From Orobanche coerulescens (lineage: Eukaryota > Streptophyta > Magnoliopsida > Lamiales > Orobanchaceae), in NCBI GenBank assembly GCA_033398695.1, contig CM065814.1:21047501-21111500 (forward strand): a stretch of 64,000 nt of DNA. The letters run 5' to 3'. The position numbers and the translations under genes were made by a program. Under the pieces are notes generated by a model that made no database searches, was not told the DNA's origin, and was given only the letters and a program-made list of their open reading frames with translations. Every line of letters starts with the position of its first letter. Within the stretch, counting starts at the first letter, position 1. Below are positions 12,258-25,124 of the stretch, in pieces.

Positions 12258-12982
12258 TAGGCGTGTGAAAAAAATCGATTAAATCGAAAAATCGTATCGC
12301 ACCGTAAAACTCGTACCGAAAAAATTGATAAACCGCTTATATCGATATATATGATTTTTATTTTTTATAAAATCAAAATTTCGATAACGGTATGGTATTT
12401 GACTTAAATACCTAAAAAAAAGTATTGTACCGTTATTTCTATTGAATATTTTTATGGTAATATATCATATATATATATAGTAGTAGATATATATATATAT
12501 AGTACTTACAGACATGAATATTGCATTCTCCGTCGCCTTCTTTTTCCCATAAAACCCTAGCAAAAAGAGCGCAGCCTCGCCCATTGCCCCATTCTCCGTC
12601 CGTCGCCTTCTTCTCCTAGTAAACGCCGGTAAGTATTTCATCATCTCTCTCGTTTCTGCCTCTCTCCTATTTTCTTCTGTCATCCGATTCTTCAGTTTTG
12701 CCAAAAAAAAACCTTTTTTTCAAATTTTGATTCCTTTGTAATCTAAGATGGGGTGATCCATTTGTTCAGAAGAGTTCATTAGGATTTAGGTTATGGGATG
12801 TATTATCCAATTCATCTTACTGCAAGTTGTCTTAACATCCCTGGTTCACTTTAGGTGTAAGGGTGTAATATTAGAATTGAAGGACATATCCGGGGACAGG
12901 TGTCATGTTCCATTTGTGTGTCCACCTTATCAAAGATCACTAATCTTAATGCTTATAAGTTAACATGATTTTGATATTGCAG

Positions 12983-13842
12983 ATGGAGACACCTATTGAA
13001 GTTGATGATCAAAATCAAGAGGAAAATTAAGGGACGGGGGTTAAGAACGACACAGTTAATGAGCATGCAAATGAAGAATCTGGAAAGAACGATGAGTCTG
13101 TGCGGAAGACGAGGTCTATCGTCTGGGACCATTTCAAATATGTAAAAGGTGCAACCAAATTTGAATGTCCTTACTGTAAAGAAAAGTTGAAATATATTTA
13201 TAAGAACGAAACACAGGGTCTTAAGAATCATTTAGAGAACGTTTGTAGGACATCTCCATTGCTAAAAAGGAAAAAAGGTGATATGAGTGAACAATCGGTG
13301 CTGAGTTTTAAACCATCAGTGAAAGGGGAGGCTTCTCTTACTGGTCAGTCTTTTAACGCAGAAAAGTGTCAAAAAGCTCTTGCTAGGATGTGCATAAAGG
13401 ACAATAGGCCTTTTAGTGTAGTGGATGACGAAGGTTTCCAAGAATATTCGTTGGAATTGAACTCTTTGTTTAAAATCCCTTCACGATGGACAGTAGCAAG
13501 ATAGTGCTTAGCGATTTACAAAGAAGAGGCTAATGTTATCAAAAAACTTTTGGAAAATCAAACAATCTCTCTTATTACTGACACTTGGTCGTCTTGTCAA
13601 AATATCAATTACATGTGTCTCACTGGGCATTGGGTTGGATATTAAGAAAAAAGATCCTAAACTTTTGTCCGATAGCTAATTATAAGGGAGGAACAATTGG
13701 AAAATTGGTCTATGGATGTCTGCAGAAATGGGGTATCGGGCGGGTTTTTACGATTACGGTGGATAATGCGTCATCAAATGATGGGGCTATAAAATTTTTG
13801 AAGACTATGCTTAGAGGACCAAATTCTGTAATGGATTGTAAG
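12983..13842 (+). pseudogene. hAT transposase, N-terminal part (BED zinc finger)
   Basis: A probable intron acceptor (ttgatattgcag) precedes the ATG at 12983. An in-frame TAA at about 13028 breaks the first codons, so translation may now begin at 13100. The BED finger is clear: SIVWDHFKYV, then FECPYCKEKL with a CxxC pair, then GLKNHLENVC with the H...C pair. Further on is the start of the catalytic core (LITDTWSS near 13570-13600), interrupted by a stop at 13502 and a frameshift. The frame ends at ITVDNASSNDGAIKFL just before the LTR element inserts at 13843. The protein is of the plant ZBED/RICESLEEPER type. Confidence 0.85.
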
Positions 13843-14385
13843 TGTAACACCCCCAAGTTATTCAGGGTATATTAGAGCGCCGTGAGCCCCGCCGTGGGAC
13901 CCACAAGGCTATTCATGCGCGGAACTGTAAAATTTGACCGAGAAGGTCTAGATACAATGAAAAGAAGGACAATACAAATGGTATTCAAACCATAACCAAT
14001 GAAACCATATACATCACCACCACAAATCAAAACCTCGGCAACACATGCCAGAACAACAAGGAAAACTGAAAAAAAACAATACTCGAGTATTCAATAACCA
14101 TTCTAATACAACAACACGAAATGGAGAAACACAAAACACAACCAGAGGAAAGACACAGTATCACACTTGCCCATCATCTTCATGCCGACCCGATACCTGC
14201 CTGTCCGCTCTCCTGGAACCTGAAATACATGAAAAGTATTTTCCCCATAAAGGGGTTAGCCGTCGAATAGCTAGTGCAAGTATATCAAGTATGAAACACA
14301 ATACTCCTCGACAATAAAGTAAATGTAACCGTCAATTCATCAATTCAAGACTAGTATTCCGGAATAACTAAATCTCATAGCATCG

Positions 14386-14585
14386 CATCAATAGATATAT
14401 GAATACCGTGAAACCGCACCAGAGGTTACGGAACCCTTAGGGGACCTGTCGGCCCGCCCCAAAGTGGTTCGTTCATATCATCCGTCATCAATACATGTAT
14501 GAATACCGTGGAACCGCACCAGAGGCTACGGAACCCTTAGGGGACCTATTGGCCCGCCCCAAAGTGGTTCGTTCATATCATGCCA
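14386..14585. repeat. Two tandem 100-bp units inside the B-type LTR
   Basis: Units starting catcaatag and catcaatac each contain gaataccgtg, aaccgcaccagagg and the phrase cggaacccttaggggacct. The same pair occurs in the partner LTR at about 20790 and 20890, so the duplication predates insertion. Confidence 0.8.
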
Positions 14586-15356
14586 TCAATATATCTTACT
14601 TTCAAAGTCGAGAACTTACAATCATAATATATACTTGCCTTGGAGACATCGAGAAATCGAACGGAAAATGGTATGAGTTCGGTAGGTCCAAGAATGCGCT
14701 TCCGGCACCTAAACGATTCGCAAGGAATATGATAATCAATTATCCATACTCAAATTACACGAATAAATTCCCGAAACCCATCTACGATTCATGAAAATAC
14801 ACGGATAAACAACTAGAGGTTGGAAAATCGCCCAAACTCCCACAAGTCCAAAAACGGCACAATCAAATCTGTAAAATCATAGGAAAAGCATGCATACGGT
14901 ATAGATACATCATAATCTCAAGGTTCTCAAGCTTCAAATCGGATAAATCGGACGAATCTACGAAAAACCCCAAAATCCAACACAATATTCAAAGTGTTCT
15001 TGAATAATCCTTCAATAATCCAACGAATAATCAAACATGCCCATAATCATGCGTATATCACTTCATACAACATGATCTTAACATCCAAAACATCATTACT
15101 CAATACAAAATCGAAATCCAAGAGGTTTGATGAAATTACCTTTGAAGATCCAAGTACTATGATCCGAAGAATACGCGATAGATCGATGATCCGAGCTTCA
15201 CAATCGAAATGAGATGAAGAAAATCACACACTCAAGTGATAGATGATGAAACTTCTCTCTCTCAAGCCTTCCCTCTCGTGTTGGTTGAAGAAAAGGGAAG
15301 AAATGGGTTGATCTCGCCCAAAAAAAACGCAGATATATTAGTGCTGACTGCACTGT

Positions 15357-15545
15357 GTGCCGCGGCACAAGTCCAAAAAATGGCTCCCAGTGGTCGACAG
15401 TTTGCCGCGGCCCGGCCAAGTGTGCCGCGGCAGTGACTCGGCAGTGTGCCGCGGCCCTGCTGGCATGTGCCGCGGCACAAGGTACAGATGGATTGGCCAA
15501 CAATTGAACACGAGTGTGCCGCGGCCCGGACGAGTGTGCCGCGGC
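15357..15545. promoter_or_regulatory. Array of GTGCCGCGGCAC-type palindromes in the U3 of the left B-type LTR
   Basis: About seven copies or half-copies of GTGCCGCGGCAC lie within 190 bp. On the minus, sense strand they lie just upstream of an AT-rich TATA-like stretch at 15331-15340. A matching array sits in the partner LTR. The position suggests promoter or enhancer elements, which is inference. Confidence 0.6.
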
Positions 15546-16199
15546 GATGACTTCGGCGGCGTGCACCTTTCGGCGTGCCCACCATCGCTCGGCCAGTGCC
15601 CGCCATCGCTCGGCCAGAACCCACAACCGTCCGGCCAGTGCCCGACCATCAGGGCTCGACGACTCGATTTCCGAAAAACGTATGGAACGAACACGACGAA
15701 AAGTTCGCGGACAACATCAACGACCCGAAATGAAAGGATAATGCAATAATTAATCATACGCGTCCGAGAAAAGGGTCGAGACAATGAATACAGAGACGGA
15801 TACCCATAACTTTGGGTAAATTACAAAATGGCCCAAAACGCCCGAAAATCATGATACGTGATCGAATAAACCGAAGTTCACAACACGTCTAACAAAGTTA
15901 AACGGACTTACGGGAAACTCGAAACAGGAGTTTAGAACGAGATTCGCAAGAATCGAACTCAAGTGCGGAAAAGTCGCTAAAAAGCATGGAACTCAACAAA
16001 ACGACATCGAAACGAACTCGGATGTCAAAAAGTGTAGAATTAATCATTCTCAGGATGACGAAACGGTCCCAAGTGAGTCGTCAAAACGGACTTCCCCAAA
16101 AAAAAAGAAAATTACCGGAAATCGAATTTGCGGATATTACATTCTACCCTCCTTAAAAGAAGTTTCGTCCCGAAACTTAAAACAAGTAGGGAAAAAAAT

Positions 16200-19100
16200 A
16201 TCCCGCTAGGAAAAACTCAACTAGATACACAAGAATCGAAAACTTACGCCCAAACGGCGAATCATCAATATAGAACACTACAATACGTTACCCGAAGGTA
16301 AACCAAACCAATGCCGAAATAGATACGAATCACAATGCCCGAAGGCTCCAACGGAAAATACCGATACATCACAATGGCCTGAAAGCCGAACAGCCCGAAG
16401 CTGTAAATCATCCCAATATAGATCTCAAAGAAACAAACCTGACTGTCGGACGTACCCCTCGGCGTACGAACAACCAGTCGCAAATCGTCGGACATATCCA
16501 ACACAACATGGACTACGAACGACCAAACAATAAGGCTCAAGAGGGACATCACAGTACGCCCGATCCGGAAATGTGTCCGTGCACATGTCCACCCCGTATA
16601 CAGAATCCAGAATATATACGTGTGACAATGTACCTAATTAGCCTCACGAACTACGTCTCATGTGCACGGTCCAATGCGGAAACATCCACGCATGACCATC
16701 GTGTGCCCGGCTAAAAATCCTACACATAACCATCGGCACGCAGATATGATTCCAGATATGCCATGATACAATATGATAACGAAACTCAAAGGATAATATA
16801 TCCAATACGGATCATACGACTCACCAAGTGAACGATGACACATGAATAATGAAAGATCGACACGACCAATAATATTCAAAACAACCATCCTGGGATCAAA
16901 ATCTCTAAGGACCGATTAACACGAACAACAATCACAACATAACCATCCGGGAAATCCTCAACCTTCAGCGATCACAAAATTACCGAGTTCACAAGAATAA
17001 TAGTGTGCTGCCTTGAGTCGGCCAACACGACAATAATAACTCACGGATGGGCACTATCCTCGGCTATTCCAATTCAATACCTCGATTGTCTTAGAACGAC
17101 CATTCGATAACGACTCAACGGATGGGAACTATCTTCGACAGTCACAAATCAATACTTCGATTACCTTAGAACGACAATTCGATAACAACGATACAACGGA
17201 TGTCTCGACACATTTAATCAGTTACCGATAACGAAGATGATAATCGAATACATCAATGCCTTCAATCGGTTAATATAATATCAATAGAAAAACACCGATA
17301 TCAATAACGACGATCACCACAATATCTCAATGGAACATCCATCACAATCACAAACGATACGTCGATACCGCGAACCGGCTATTGACAGGAACTTTACCAA
17401 CAAGTATTGCAATGCCTTGAACCGGCCATTTACGAACAACAGTAACATTTGGCATAATTTGCCGACGGGTGTCGTATCAAACAATCCCCTGATATCAACA
17501 AAATCATAAAGAGACCAAGTCTCGAAATGATACACACATTCGTACACTTACATGATAACATTAATCTCGTTGATTAGTACAAGTATAAAACTTGCCTCGA
17601 TATCAATACAACGAACTGTTACCAATTCAGTTAATTTCGTCTACGAGTTCCTCAGTCCCGACCAAGCTAATTACGAACTCTTCAACCTCAACCGCAACAC
17701 AATAGTCATAATCCATGATCAAACATCATATCTTATTGTAAAACGAAGGATTAATAATCAACAGGTTCGATGACGATCAATATCAATACAACAAGGCCAC
17801 AACTCATCGGTTCCACAATATCTCGATTAAACACAGTCTGAACTATCCAACTCAGACCCTCACGAATCCATGTCCACAATACGAGCCGAAATCCAATGAT
17901 CATATCAACAACAAATTCGGACCGATAATAAGGGTCTAAATGTTATCGATTCCAAACTCAACTCTTAAATACGAATTGACAAGGTTCCCTTCTCGTAAAT
18001 CCATCGTTAAAATTTACCTATGACTATCATTAATTCAAACCATCCGATTGGTTCAAAATAATAGATAATCATATTAAAAAGGTTATCAAACAATCCAATC
18101 ATTCGACTTGAATATTTGCTCCATACGTATGGGTTTCCAAATTCAGAGAAGAATAATAGTATCATCAAACTCATAATCACATTCGTATTCCTATACGAAT
18201 ATTATTTCAAACACATAATTTATCTCTAGATATGAATATTCCATATTCATTTTCAAAACATCAACACTTCTTATAAAGTTTCAGCACCTCGTATAATTCA
18301 AGAGTTCTTCAAGAACATGAAATATCCGAAATCACGTTCAGAACAACATATCCGAGGTATATATCTCTATGTTACCATTTTCTTCATCATGCCATTCACA
18401 CAACCTCAAGAATCGCAACAAAACCATCATCATCGTATGAAGAAGATGTCAATAGTCATATCAACATCCGAAATCTCTTATTACAATTCCAATAAATCTC
18501 ATATAACATTATCACCTGATGATCCCAACATGCTCCCTCTCAAGTAGTAATCCTTTAAAAAAAGAACCACTATCAAAGGGATACGAGGATTACCTTGTAT
18601 GGACGAACCACGAAGAAGAATAATTGAACTCCATTCCAAGAATCATCAAAAACTTCAAGAATAAAACTTAAATCTGAGCTCTCCATCTTAATCTTATTTA
18701 AGAGGATCATCTCTCAATGTTTAGGAACTTCAAGTACTTCCCAAGGCTCTCTCTATTGACTGAAGGAATGAGAATGGACAAAATGCCTCTCAGCACTCGT
18801 CTATCCTCTCTATAAAACACATCACTAGCGCGAGCTAGACCTTATATTCAGCGTGCGCTACAAAACTAGCGTGCGCTATCCTTCCTTGAAAGCGTGCGCT
18901 ATCGGGCAGTCCAGAAGCTACTGCATTGCTTCTAAATTCATCTAACGTACGTAATGCCCATGCATTAGCGTACGCAAACAGGCATTGACTTGCCACAGTG
19001 AAATTCTCAGTAGCGTGCGCTATTCCTTGACTTTAGCACGCGCTAATCGTCATTGACCCGACAACCTGTACCATCCCAGAAGATGCTCGGGTCCTACACG

Positions 19101-19684
19101 CCGAAAGCAACCAATAAAGCCAAGATTCCCTGTTGACGATCTGAAATTAGCGTGCGCTAACAACATGCATTAGCGTGCGCTAATCGCCGGTTATAAACAA
19201 TCTGGGCCTACCTGTCGGCCACTTTCCGGACCTTATCCAGAATACCTTACGTACGTTAGGGGTCCTCCTTAGCGTACGTAACTTAAACCTCTTAGCGTGC
19301 ACTAAGTATGTACCGTGGCGTACGCTAAGTATATATATCTTAGCGCGTGCTAGGCATACCTTGAAGCGTGCGCTAACGTGGCTGTACTTATCCATTTTCT
19401 GCTATTCTTGTCCGTCGTCTTGATATACTAGATGTATATACACGACATATTGAATACATATATACAACCTGATAATATTCTCATATGATATACCCAATAT
19501 CAAAAATACGATAACATGGCACACGATATCTTCAAATGTAATTGTCGACCAACTACGACAATTATACTAATACAACTATCTCAGTCTTCCAATTATTTTA
19601 TCCACACTGTATAGACACCAATCTATCCAGTATATCTCAGATAAAATAGCGCGAAAAATTCATACTGAAATTCCAGATATTACG
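16200..19684 (-). repeat. Truncated A-type LTR-like segment inside the LARD-like element
   Basis: On the minus strand, from 19684 the sequence GTAATATCTGGAATTTC, then TATGAATTTTTCGC, parallels the start of the A-type LTR at 34002 and 35699. Further in, the minus strand at about 16760-16500 parallels plus 38508-38760 (shared phrases include GTGAGGCTAATTAGGTA and the CGGACACAT...TCCGGATCG stretch). The last kilobase or more of an A-type LTR is missing before the polypurine tract at 16142. The lower boundary near 16200 is approximate. Confidence 0.6.
18835..19376. promoter_or_regulatory. Array of TAGCGTGCGCTA-type palindromes
   Basis: About sixteen variants of TAGCGTGCGCTA lie here, including a few TTACGTACGTAA-like copies, in the A-type LTR-like segment. 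They sit where the A-type LTRs at 34371 and 36071 carry TTACGTACGTAA. A possible AT-rich promoter stretch lies beyond them on the minus strand near 18811. Confidence 0.6.
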
Positions 19685-20223
19685 TACTAAAAGTCGGGAT
19701 ATTGCCTTAAAATAAGTTTCATCCTCGAAGCTTGCAATCTTGTCACAAACAACAGATCAATCCAAAATTTCCCAACTCATCACGAAAGCAAACAGACGCC
19801 GCCACCAGCGAATAACCAAAACAGTATACTAACAGGTACGTGAAGCTGATGATCTCCCGTGATATTAGCATGCGACTCCCAAACAAGGTCTCAACACAAT
19901 ATCGATACACACTAATATCGCAATTAGCAATCTGACAAAATCTCAAGGAAGAGTTCACGTCCGTGACTACAGCCACGACTCTTTCTCCTTACAGTCAACA
20001 TTATGAAGGGCACACACGTGCGTAAGTATAATCCAAATCGCATATTCTCGAAGTGACCAATTCCCAAGAATACCAAGCTAAAAACGAAACGATTAAGAAA
20101 AATACAAGAAGAGTGAGAGGATTTACAAGTACCGGTCGCACTGTGATGATGGCAGAGTAGTGATACTGTGGGCAAATGACGACTCAATCGACCCAAAAGA
20201 CCGACAGCCTAGGTATCCATAAA

Positions 20224-20240
20224 CCTAAGCACTGATACCA
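20224..20240 (-). other. Primer-binding site of the LARD-like element (tRNA-Met type)
   Basis: The minus strand reads TGGTATCAGTGCTTAGG five bases inside the 5' LTR. This is one change from the common plant initiator-Met primer site TGGTATCAGAGC. It fixes the orientation of the element. Confidence 0.8.
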
Positions 20241-20245
20241 TATTC

Positions 20246-22580
20246 TGTAGCACCCCCAAGTTATTCAGGGTATATTACAGCGCCGTGAGCCCCGTCGTGG
20301 GACCCACAAGGCTATTCATGCGCGGAACTGTAAAATTTGACCGAGAAGGTATAGATACAATGAAAAGAAGGACAATACAAATGGTATTCAAACCATAACC
20401 AATGAAACCATATACATCACCACCATAAATCAAAACCTCGGCAACACAGGCCGGAACAACAAGGAAAACTGAAAAAAAAACAATACTCGAGTATTCAATA
20501 ACCATTCCAGTACAACAACACGGAATGGAGAAACACAAAACACAACCATAGGAAAGACACAGTATCACACTTGCCCATCATCTTCATGCCGACCCGATAC
20601 CTGCCTGTCCGCTCTCCTGGAACCTGAAATACATGAAAAGTATTTCCCCCATAAAGGGGTTAGCCGTCGAATAGCTAGTGCAAGTATATCAAGTATGAAA
20701 CACAATACTGCTCGATAATAAAGTAAATGTAACCGTCAATTCATCAATTCAAGACTAGTATTCCGGAATAACTAAATCTCATAGCATCGCATCAATAGAT
20801 ATATGAATACCGTGAAACCGCACCAGAGGTTACGGAACCCTTAGGGGACCTGTCGGCCCGCCCCAAAGTGGTTCGTTCATATCATCCGTCATCAATACAT
20901 GTATGAATACCGTGGAACCGCACCAGAGGCTACGGAACCCTTAGGGGACCTATTGGCCCGCCCTAAAGTGGTTCGTTCATATCATGCCATCAATATATCT
21001 TACTTTCAAAGTCGAGAACGTACAATCATAAATATATACTTGCCTTGGAGACATCGAGAAATCGAACGGAAAACGGTATGAGTTCGGTAGGTCCAAGAAC
21101 GCGCTTCCGGTACCTAAATGATTCGCAAGGAATATGATAATCAATTATCCATACTCAAATTACACGAATAAATTCTCGAATCCCATCTACAATTCATGAA
21201 AATACACGGATAAACAACTAGAGGTTGGAAAATCGCCCAAACTCCCACAAGTCCGAAAACGGCACAATCAAATCCGTAAAATCGTAGGAAAAGCATGCAT
21301 ACGGTATAGATACATCATAATCTCAAGGTTCTCAATCTTCAAATCGGATAAATCGGACGAATACGAAAAACCCCAAAATCCAACACAATATTCAAAGTGT
21401 TCTTGAATAATCCTTCAATAATCCAACGAATAATCAAACATGCCCATAATCATGCGTATATCACTTCATACAATATGATCTACATCCAAAACATCATTAC
21501 TCAATACAAAATCGAAATCCAAGAGGTTTGATGAAATTACCTTTGAAGATCCAAGTACTATGATCCGAAGAATACGCGATAGATCGATGATCCGAGCTTC
21601 ACAATCGAAAGGAGATGAAGAAAATCACACACTCAAGTGATAGATGATGAAACTTCTCTCTCTCAAGCCTTCACTCTCGTGTTGGTTGAAGAAAAGGGAA
21701 GAAATGGGTTGATCTCGCCCAAAAAAAACGCAGATATAGTGCTGACTGCACTGTGTGCCGCGGCCCAGGCCAAGTGTGCCTCGACACAGGCCCAAAAAAT
21801 GGCTCCCAGTGGTCGACAGTGTGCCGCGGCCCGGCCAAGTGTGCCGCGGCAGTGACTCGACAGTGTGCCGTGGCCCTGCCGGCATATGCCGCGGCACAAG
21901 ATACAGACGGATTGGCTAACAATTGAACACGAGTGTGCCGCGGCCCGGACGAGTGTGCCGCGACAGTGACTCGGCAGCGTGCCTGCTCGGACAGTGCCCG
22001 CCATCGCTCGGCCAGTGCCCGCCATCGCTCGGCCAGAACCCGCAACCGTCCGGCGAGTCCTGCAACCATCCGGCCAGTGCCCGACCATCAGGGCTCGACG
22101 ACTCGATTTCCGAAAAACGTACGGAACGAACACGACGAAAAGTTCGCGGACAAGATCAACGACCCGAAATGAAAGGATAATGCAATAATTAATCATACGC
22201 GACCGAGAAAAGGGTCGAGACAACGAATACAGATACGGATACCCATAACTTTGGGTAAATTACAAAATGGCCCAAAACACCCGAAAATCACGATACGTGA
22301 TCGAATAACCAAACCGAAGTTCACAACACGTCTAACAAAGTTAAACGGACTTACGGGAAACTCGAAAGAGGAGTTTAGAACGAGATTCGTAAGAATCGAA
22401 CTCAAGTGCGAAAAAGTCGCTAAAAAGAACGGAACTCGACAAAACGACACCGAAACGAACTCGGATGTCAAAAAGTATAGAATTAATCATTCTCAGGATG
22501 ACGAAACGGTCCCAAGCGAGTCGTCAAAACGAACTTCCGCAAAAAAAAAATTATCGGAAATCGAATTTGCGGATATTACA
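20246..22580 (-). repeat. 5' LTR (B-type) of the nested LARD-like element
   Basis: This 2335-bp terminal repeat pairs with 13843-16141. It carries the same tandem 100-bp units and a GCCGCGGC palindrome array at 21754-21966. A few of these palindromes are decayed, for example gtgcctcgacac. Confidence 0.85.
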
Positions 22581-22585
22581 GTAAG

Positions 22586-23152
22586 TACATGCATTTAAGA
22601 TATTGTGCACACATAATAAATCTTGTTGTGAGAGGGCTTGGATGAGCAGGATTAATCTATTGCAAAAATTAGAAATGCATTGAGATATGTTAGGTCATAT
22701 CCTGCTAGGGCTGCAAGGTTTAGATAATGTGTTGAAAAAGTTAAAATTGATTGCAATAAAAAACCATGTCTTGATGTTGAGACTAGGTGAAACTCAACCT
22801 TTTTAATGTTAGAAACTGCAGTTCAGTATGTTGATGCTTTTGACAGAATGAATATGATATATTATCATTTCAAAGCATACTTTGGTGGTGGTGATGAAGA
22901 TGAGTGTGGGAGTAACACAAGAAAGAGAAAAAGAAAAGACATAGTTGTGGGTCTTCCGGAAGCAAGTGATTGGGAGAATGCTAGACAGTTCCTTGAATAC
23001 TTGAGGGTATTTTATGATGTTACAAATTTAATCTCTGGGTCAAAGTATGTTACTTCCAACATGTTCTTTAATAAACTTGTTACTATGCATGCAAACATCT
23101 CACAAATGTGCAATAGCGCCGATGAAAATAAGAAGAAAATGGCTATTTCAAT
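22586..23152 (+). pseudogene. hAT transposase, middle part
   Basis: After the right gtaag duplication the transposase frame resumes with a motif reading HLRYCAHIINLVV. It continues through KPCLDVETRW-type sequence with a frameshift near 22795. From 22806 a clean frame carries LETAVQYVDAFDRM and then GLPEASDWENARQFLEYL, typical of the hAT catalytic region. The frame stops at NKKKMAISI, where the hAT-type MITE inserts. Isolated stops, for example near 22640 and 22730, show the protein is no longer made whole. Confidence 0.8.
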
Positions 23153-23788
23153 TAGGGAAAATGGGCGGGCTCGGCCCAAACGGGCCGGGCAAAAAACTGG
23201 CGGGCCTTTTTTGGGCCGGGTCAAAAAGGCCCGTTTTTTCTGGGACAAAATTATTAGGCCCGTGGCCCGGCCCGGCCCGCGGGCCTCGACTATTTTTTTT
23301 TTGAAATATTAATTCTGAAATAAATATACAAATAGTTTTCGATCCTTAATTATTATATTATTCGCTATACTATCACAATCAGATAAATAAATGTACAATT
23401 ATTTTTATTTGATAATTACATTATTTATTACAATATCACAATCAAAAGACAAATATACAAATATTTTTATTTGATCATCATATCATTTCTCACTACTACT
23501 TTCTTATAAAATCATAAAATAATATTATTATTGATACGAGATACTACAAAGTAATCACAAAGTCCCAAAAAAATAAAATTACATCAATAATTGATATATA
23601 GATGTATTATAATATAACAAACAAGGAAAAAATTTAATATTATAATTACACACAACATAAATTAAAAAAAATTGGGCCGGGCCAAAAAGACCCGATTTTA
23701 TTTGGGCCAAAAATATGCAGCCCAATACCCGCCCAAAAACGGGTGGGCTGGCCCGGCCCACGGGCCTGGGCCTATTTTGTCGGATCTA
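23153..23788. mobile_element. hAT-type MITE with GGGCCGGGC-rich ends
   Basis: The element is flanked by a perfect 8-bp duplication, atttcaat (23145-23152 and 23789-23796). It starts TAGGGAAAATGGGC and ends CCTATTTTGTCGGATCTA. Both subterminal regions carry repeated GGGCCGGGC and AAAAAGGCCCG motifs in inverted arrangement, while the middle is AT-rich without coding potential. It inserted into the transposase gene of a related superfamily member. Confidence 0.8.
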
Positions 23789-24385
23789 ATTTCAATGAAG
23801 GCTAAATATGACAAGTACTGAGAGAATATGGACAATATGAATTTTTTGTTGTATGTTGCGGTGGTTTTAGATCCCCGGAATAAAATGTCTTTTCATGACT
23901 TGTGTTTAGAACAAATTTATGGAATAGGTTCTCCGAAAACCAAGGAAATTCGTAGAGTTATAAAGACATTAAATGATTTATTTGATCACTACAAATTGAA
24001 AGCGGAAAAGGTGGGTGGTGAGAGCAAGGGTCAATCTTCAAACTCTACCAAGGCCTCTAGTTCTATCAACATCGATATTAAAATAAATTTGGAATCAAGT
24101 TTCTTGAAGTATTTGGAAGAACATGGAGGTGTGACAAAGAAATCGAAAGTTGAGATATATTTATCGGATGGAATGGTGAATCGGGATGAGAGGCTTGACA
24201 TTTTAAATTGGTGGAAGACTAACTCTTTGAAATTTCCAATCCTTTCCAAAGTTGCTAGACATGTATTGGAAATGCCAATATCCACCGTTGCTTCGGAGAC
24301 AGCTTTTAGCACTAGCGGTGGGGTGATTGACCCATTTAGGATTTTTCTTACTCCTAAAACCGCCGAAGCTTTAATATGCGCATAA
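23789..24385 (+). pseudogene. hAT transposase, C-terminal part with dimerisation domain
   Basis: The frame resumes right after the MITE with SMKAKYDKY, a stop in place of Trp, then NMNFLLYVAVVLDPRNKM. A linker rich in Ser follows. The hAT C-terminal dimerisation domain then begins: SSFLKYLEEHGG, EIYLSDG, LDILNWWKTNSLKFPILS and VASETAFSTSGGVI. The frame ends at 24385 with a stop just before the usual last residues. This domain is well preserved, which points to a relatively young parent element. Confidence 0.88.
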
Positions 24386-25124
24386 GATTGGATTCGTTCT
24401 ACACCACAGATATTGAGCTACCGGATGTGCATGCTAAGGCTATTGTGGAATTGCAAGACAAATTGGAGAAACTTGAAGTTGGTATGGTTTTTTGCATCAT
24501 TATATCATTTCTTTATTTTATGTACTAAATTATACAATATATATAATGAAATGTTTATTTTCTTGTAGATGCATTTGAAAGTGGACCAAAATTCTTCGCC
24601 ACGTGTATGATCGATGATTAATTGTTATCTGGGTAAGATGCATTTTATTCCATATGGATTTGAGACACTTGTTTGTCTTTTTTTTTCTTTTTATCCTCCA
24701 AAATTCGTAAAATATTGTATAAACTATTTAAATGGTTTTGTAATGAAAATGTCTGTTAATAGTGAATTCAAAGCCCTTCAGCACATTGACCGTAATAATG
24801 TTGGTTTTTCGGTTCCACTAGTAATTTACACCTATCCGGATGTTGAGTTTTGCATGATCCTTATTATTACATCAGTCGCATTAACTGTTCACTCTCAGAC
24901 ACCTATCCATTCACATTTGAGTATTTTTGTCTTATTAATATTCTCAAGTATTAAGTAGAAAAACCGAAGAAATACCGTACCGATGTAAACCAAACCGAAA
25001 TACCGAACTAGCAAACCGAAAAAATCCGTATGTTTATGGTATTAAACCATAATAAACCGAATATATTTGGTATGGTATCGGTTTTACCCTAAAACCGTAC
25101 CATACCGTACCATGCACACCCCTA

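Larger units (their letters stand above)
13843..16141 (-). repeat. 3' LTR (B-type) of the nested LARD-like element
   Basis: This 2299-bp terminal repeat is nearly identical to 20246-22580 apart from scattered substitutions and short indels, implying a fairly recent insertion. It contains two tandem 100-bp units starting at 14386 and 14486, and an array of GTGCCGCGGCAC palindromes. Confidence 0.85.
13843..22580 (-). mobile_element. Non-coding LTR retrotransposon (LARD-like, B-type LTRs) inserted in the hAT transposase
   Basis: The element is bounded by a perfect 5-bp target duplication, gtaag (13838-13842 and 22581-22585). It runs on the minus strand: 5' LTR 22580-20246, a primer-binding site TGGTATCAGTGC at 20240-20229, a polypurine tract AAGGAGGGTAGAA ending at 16142, and a 3' LTR 16141-13843. 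The LTRs start TGTAATATCC and end GGGGGTGTTACA or GGGGGTGCTACA. The 4.1-kb interior has no gag or pol frame I can recognise. Most of it is homologous to the A-type LTR at 35699-40325. The element is therefore non-autonomous and would need proteins from elsewhere. Confidence 0.85.
12258..25124 (+). mobile_element. hAT-superfamily DNA transposon, interrupted by two nested insertions
   Basis: The left end reads TAGGCGTGTG and the right end, on the other strand, reads TAGGGGTGTGCATGG, the typical hAT inverted end. The flanks gaaagtga (12250-12257) and gatagtgg (25125-25132) agree at six of eight positions, fitting an aged 8-bp target duplication. Both subterminal regions are rich in the same CCGTACC and ATACCG-type motifs. 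Inside is a BED-finger hAT transposase. Removing the nested LTR element (13843-22580) and MITE (23153-23788) leaves about 3.5 kb, a normal length for an autonomous plant hAT element. Confidence 0.85.

Noticed and set aside
13585..13875. A separate small gene at the hAT catalytic core
   Set aside because: It is the continuation of the hAT transposase in another frame and runs into the LTR element at its end.
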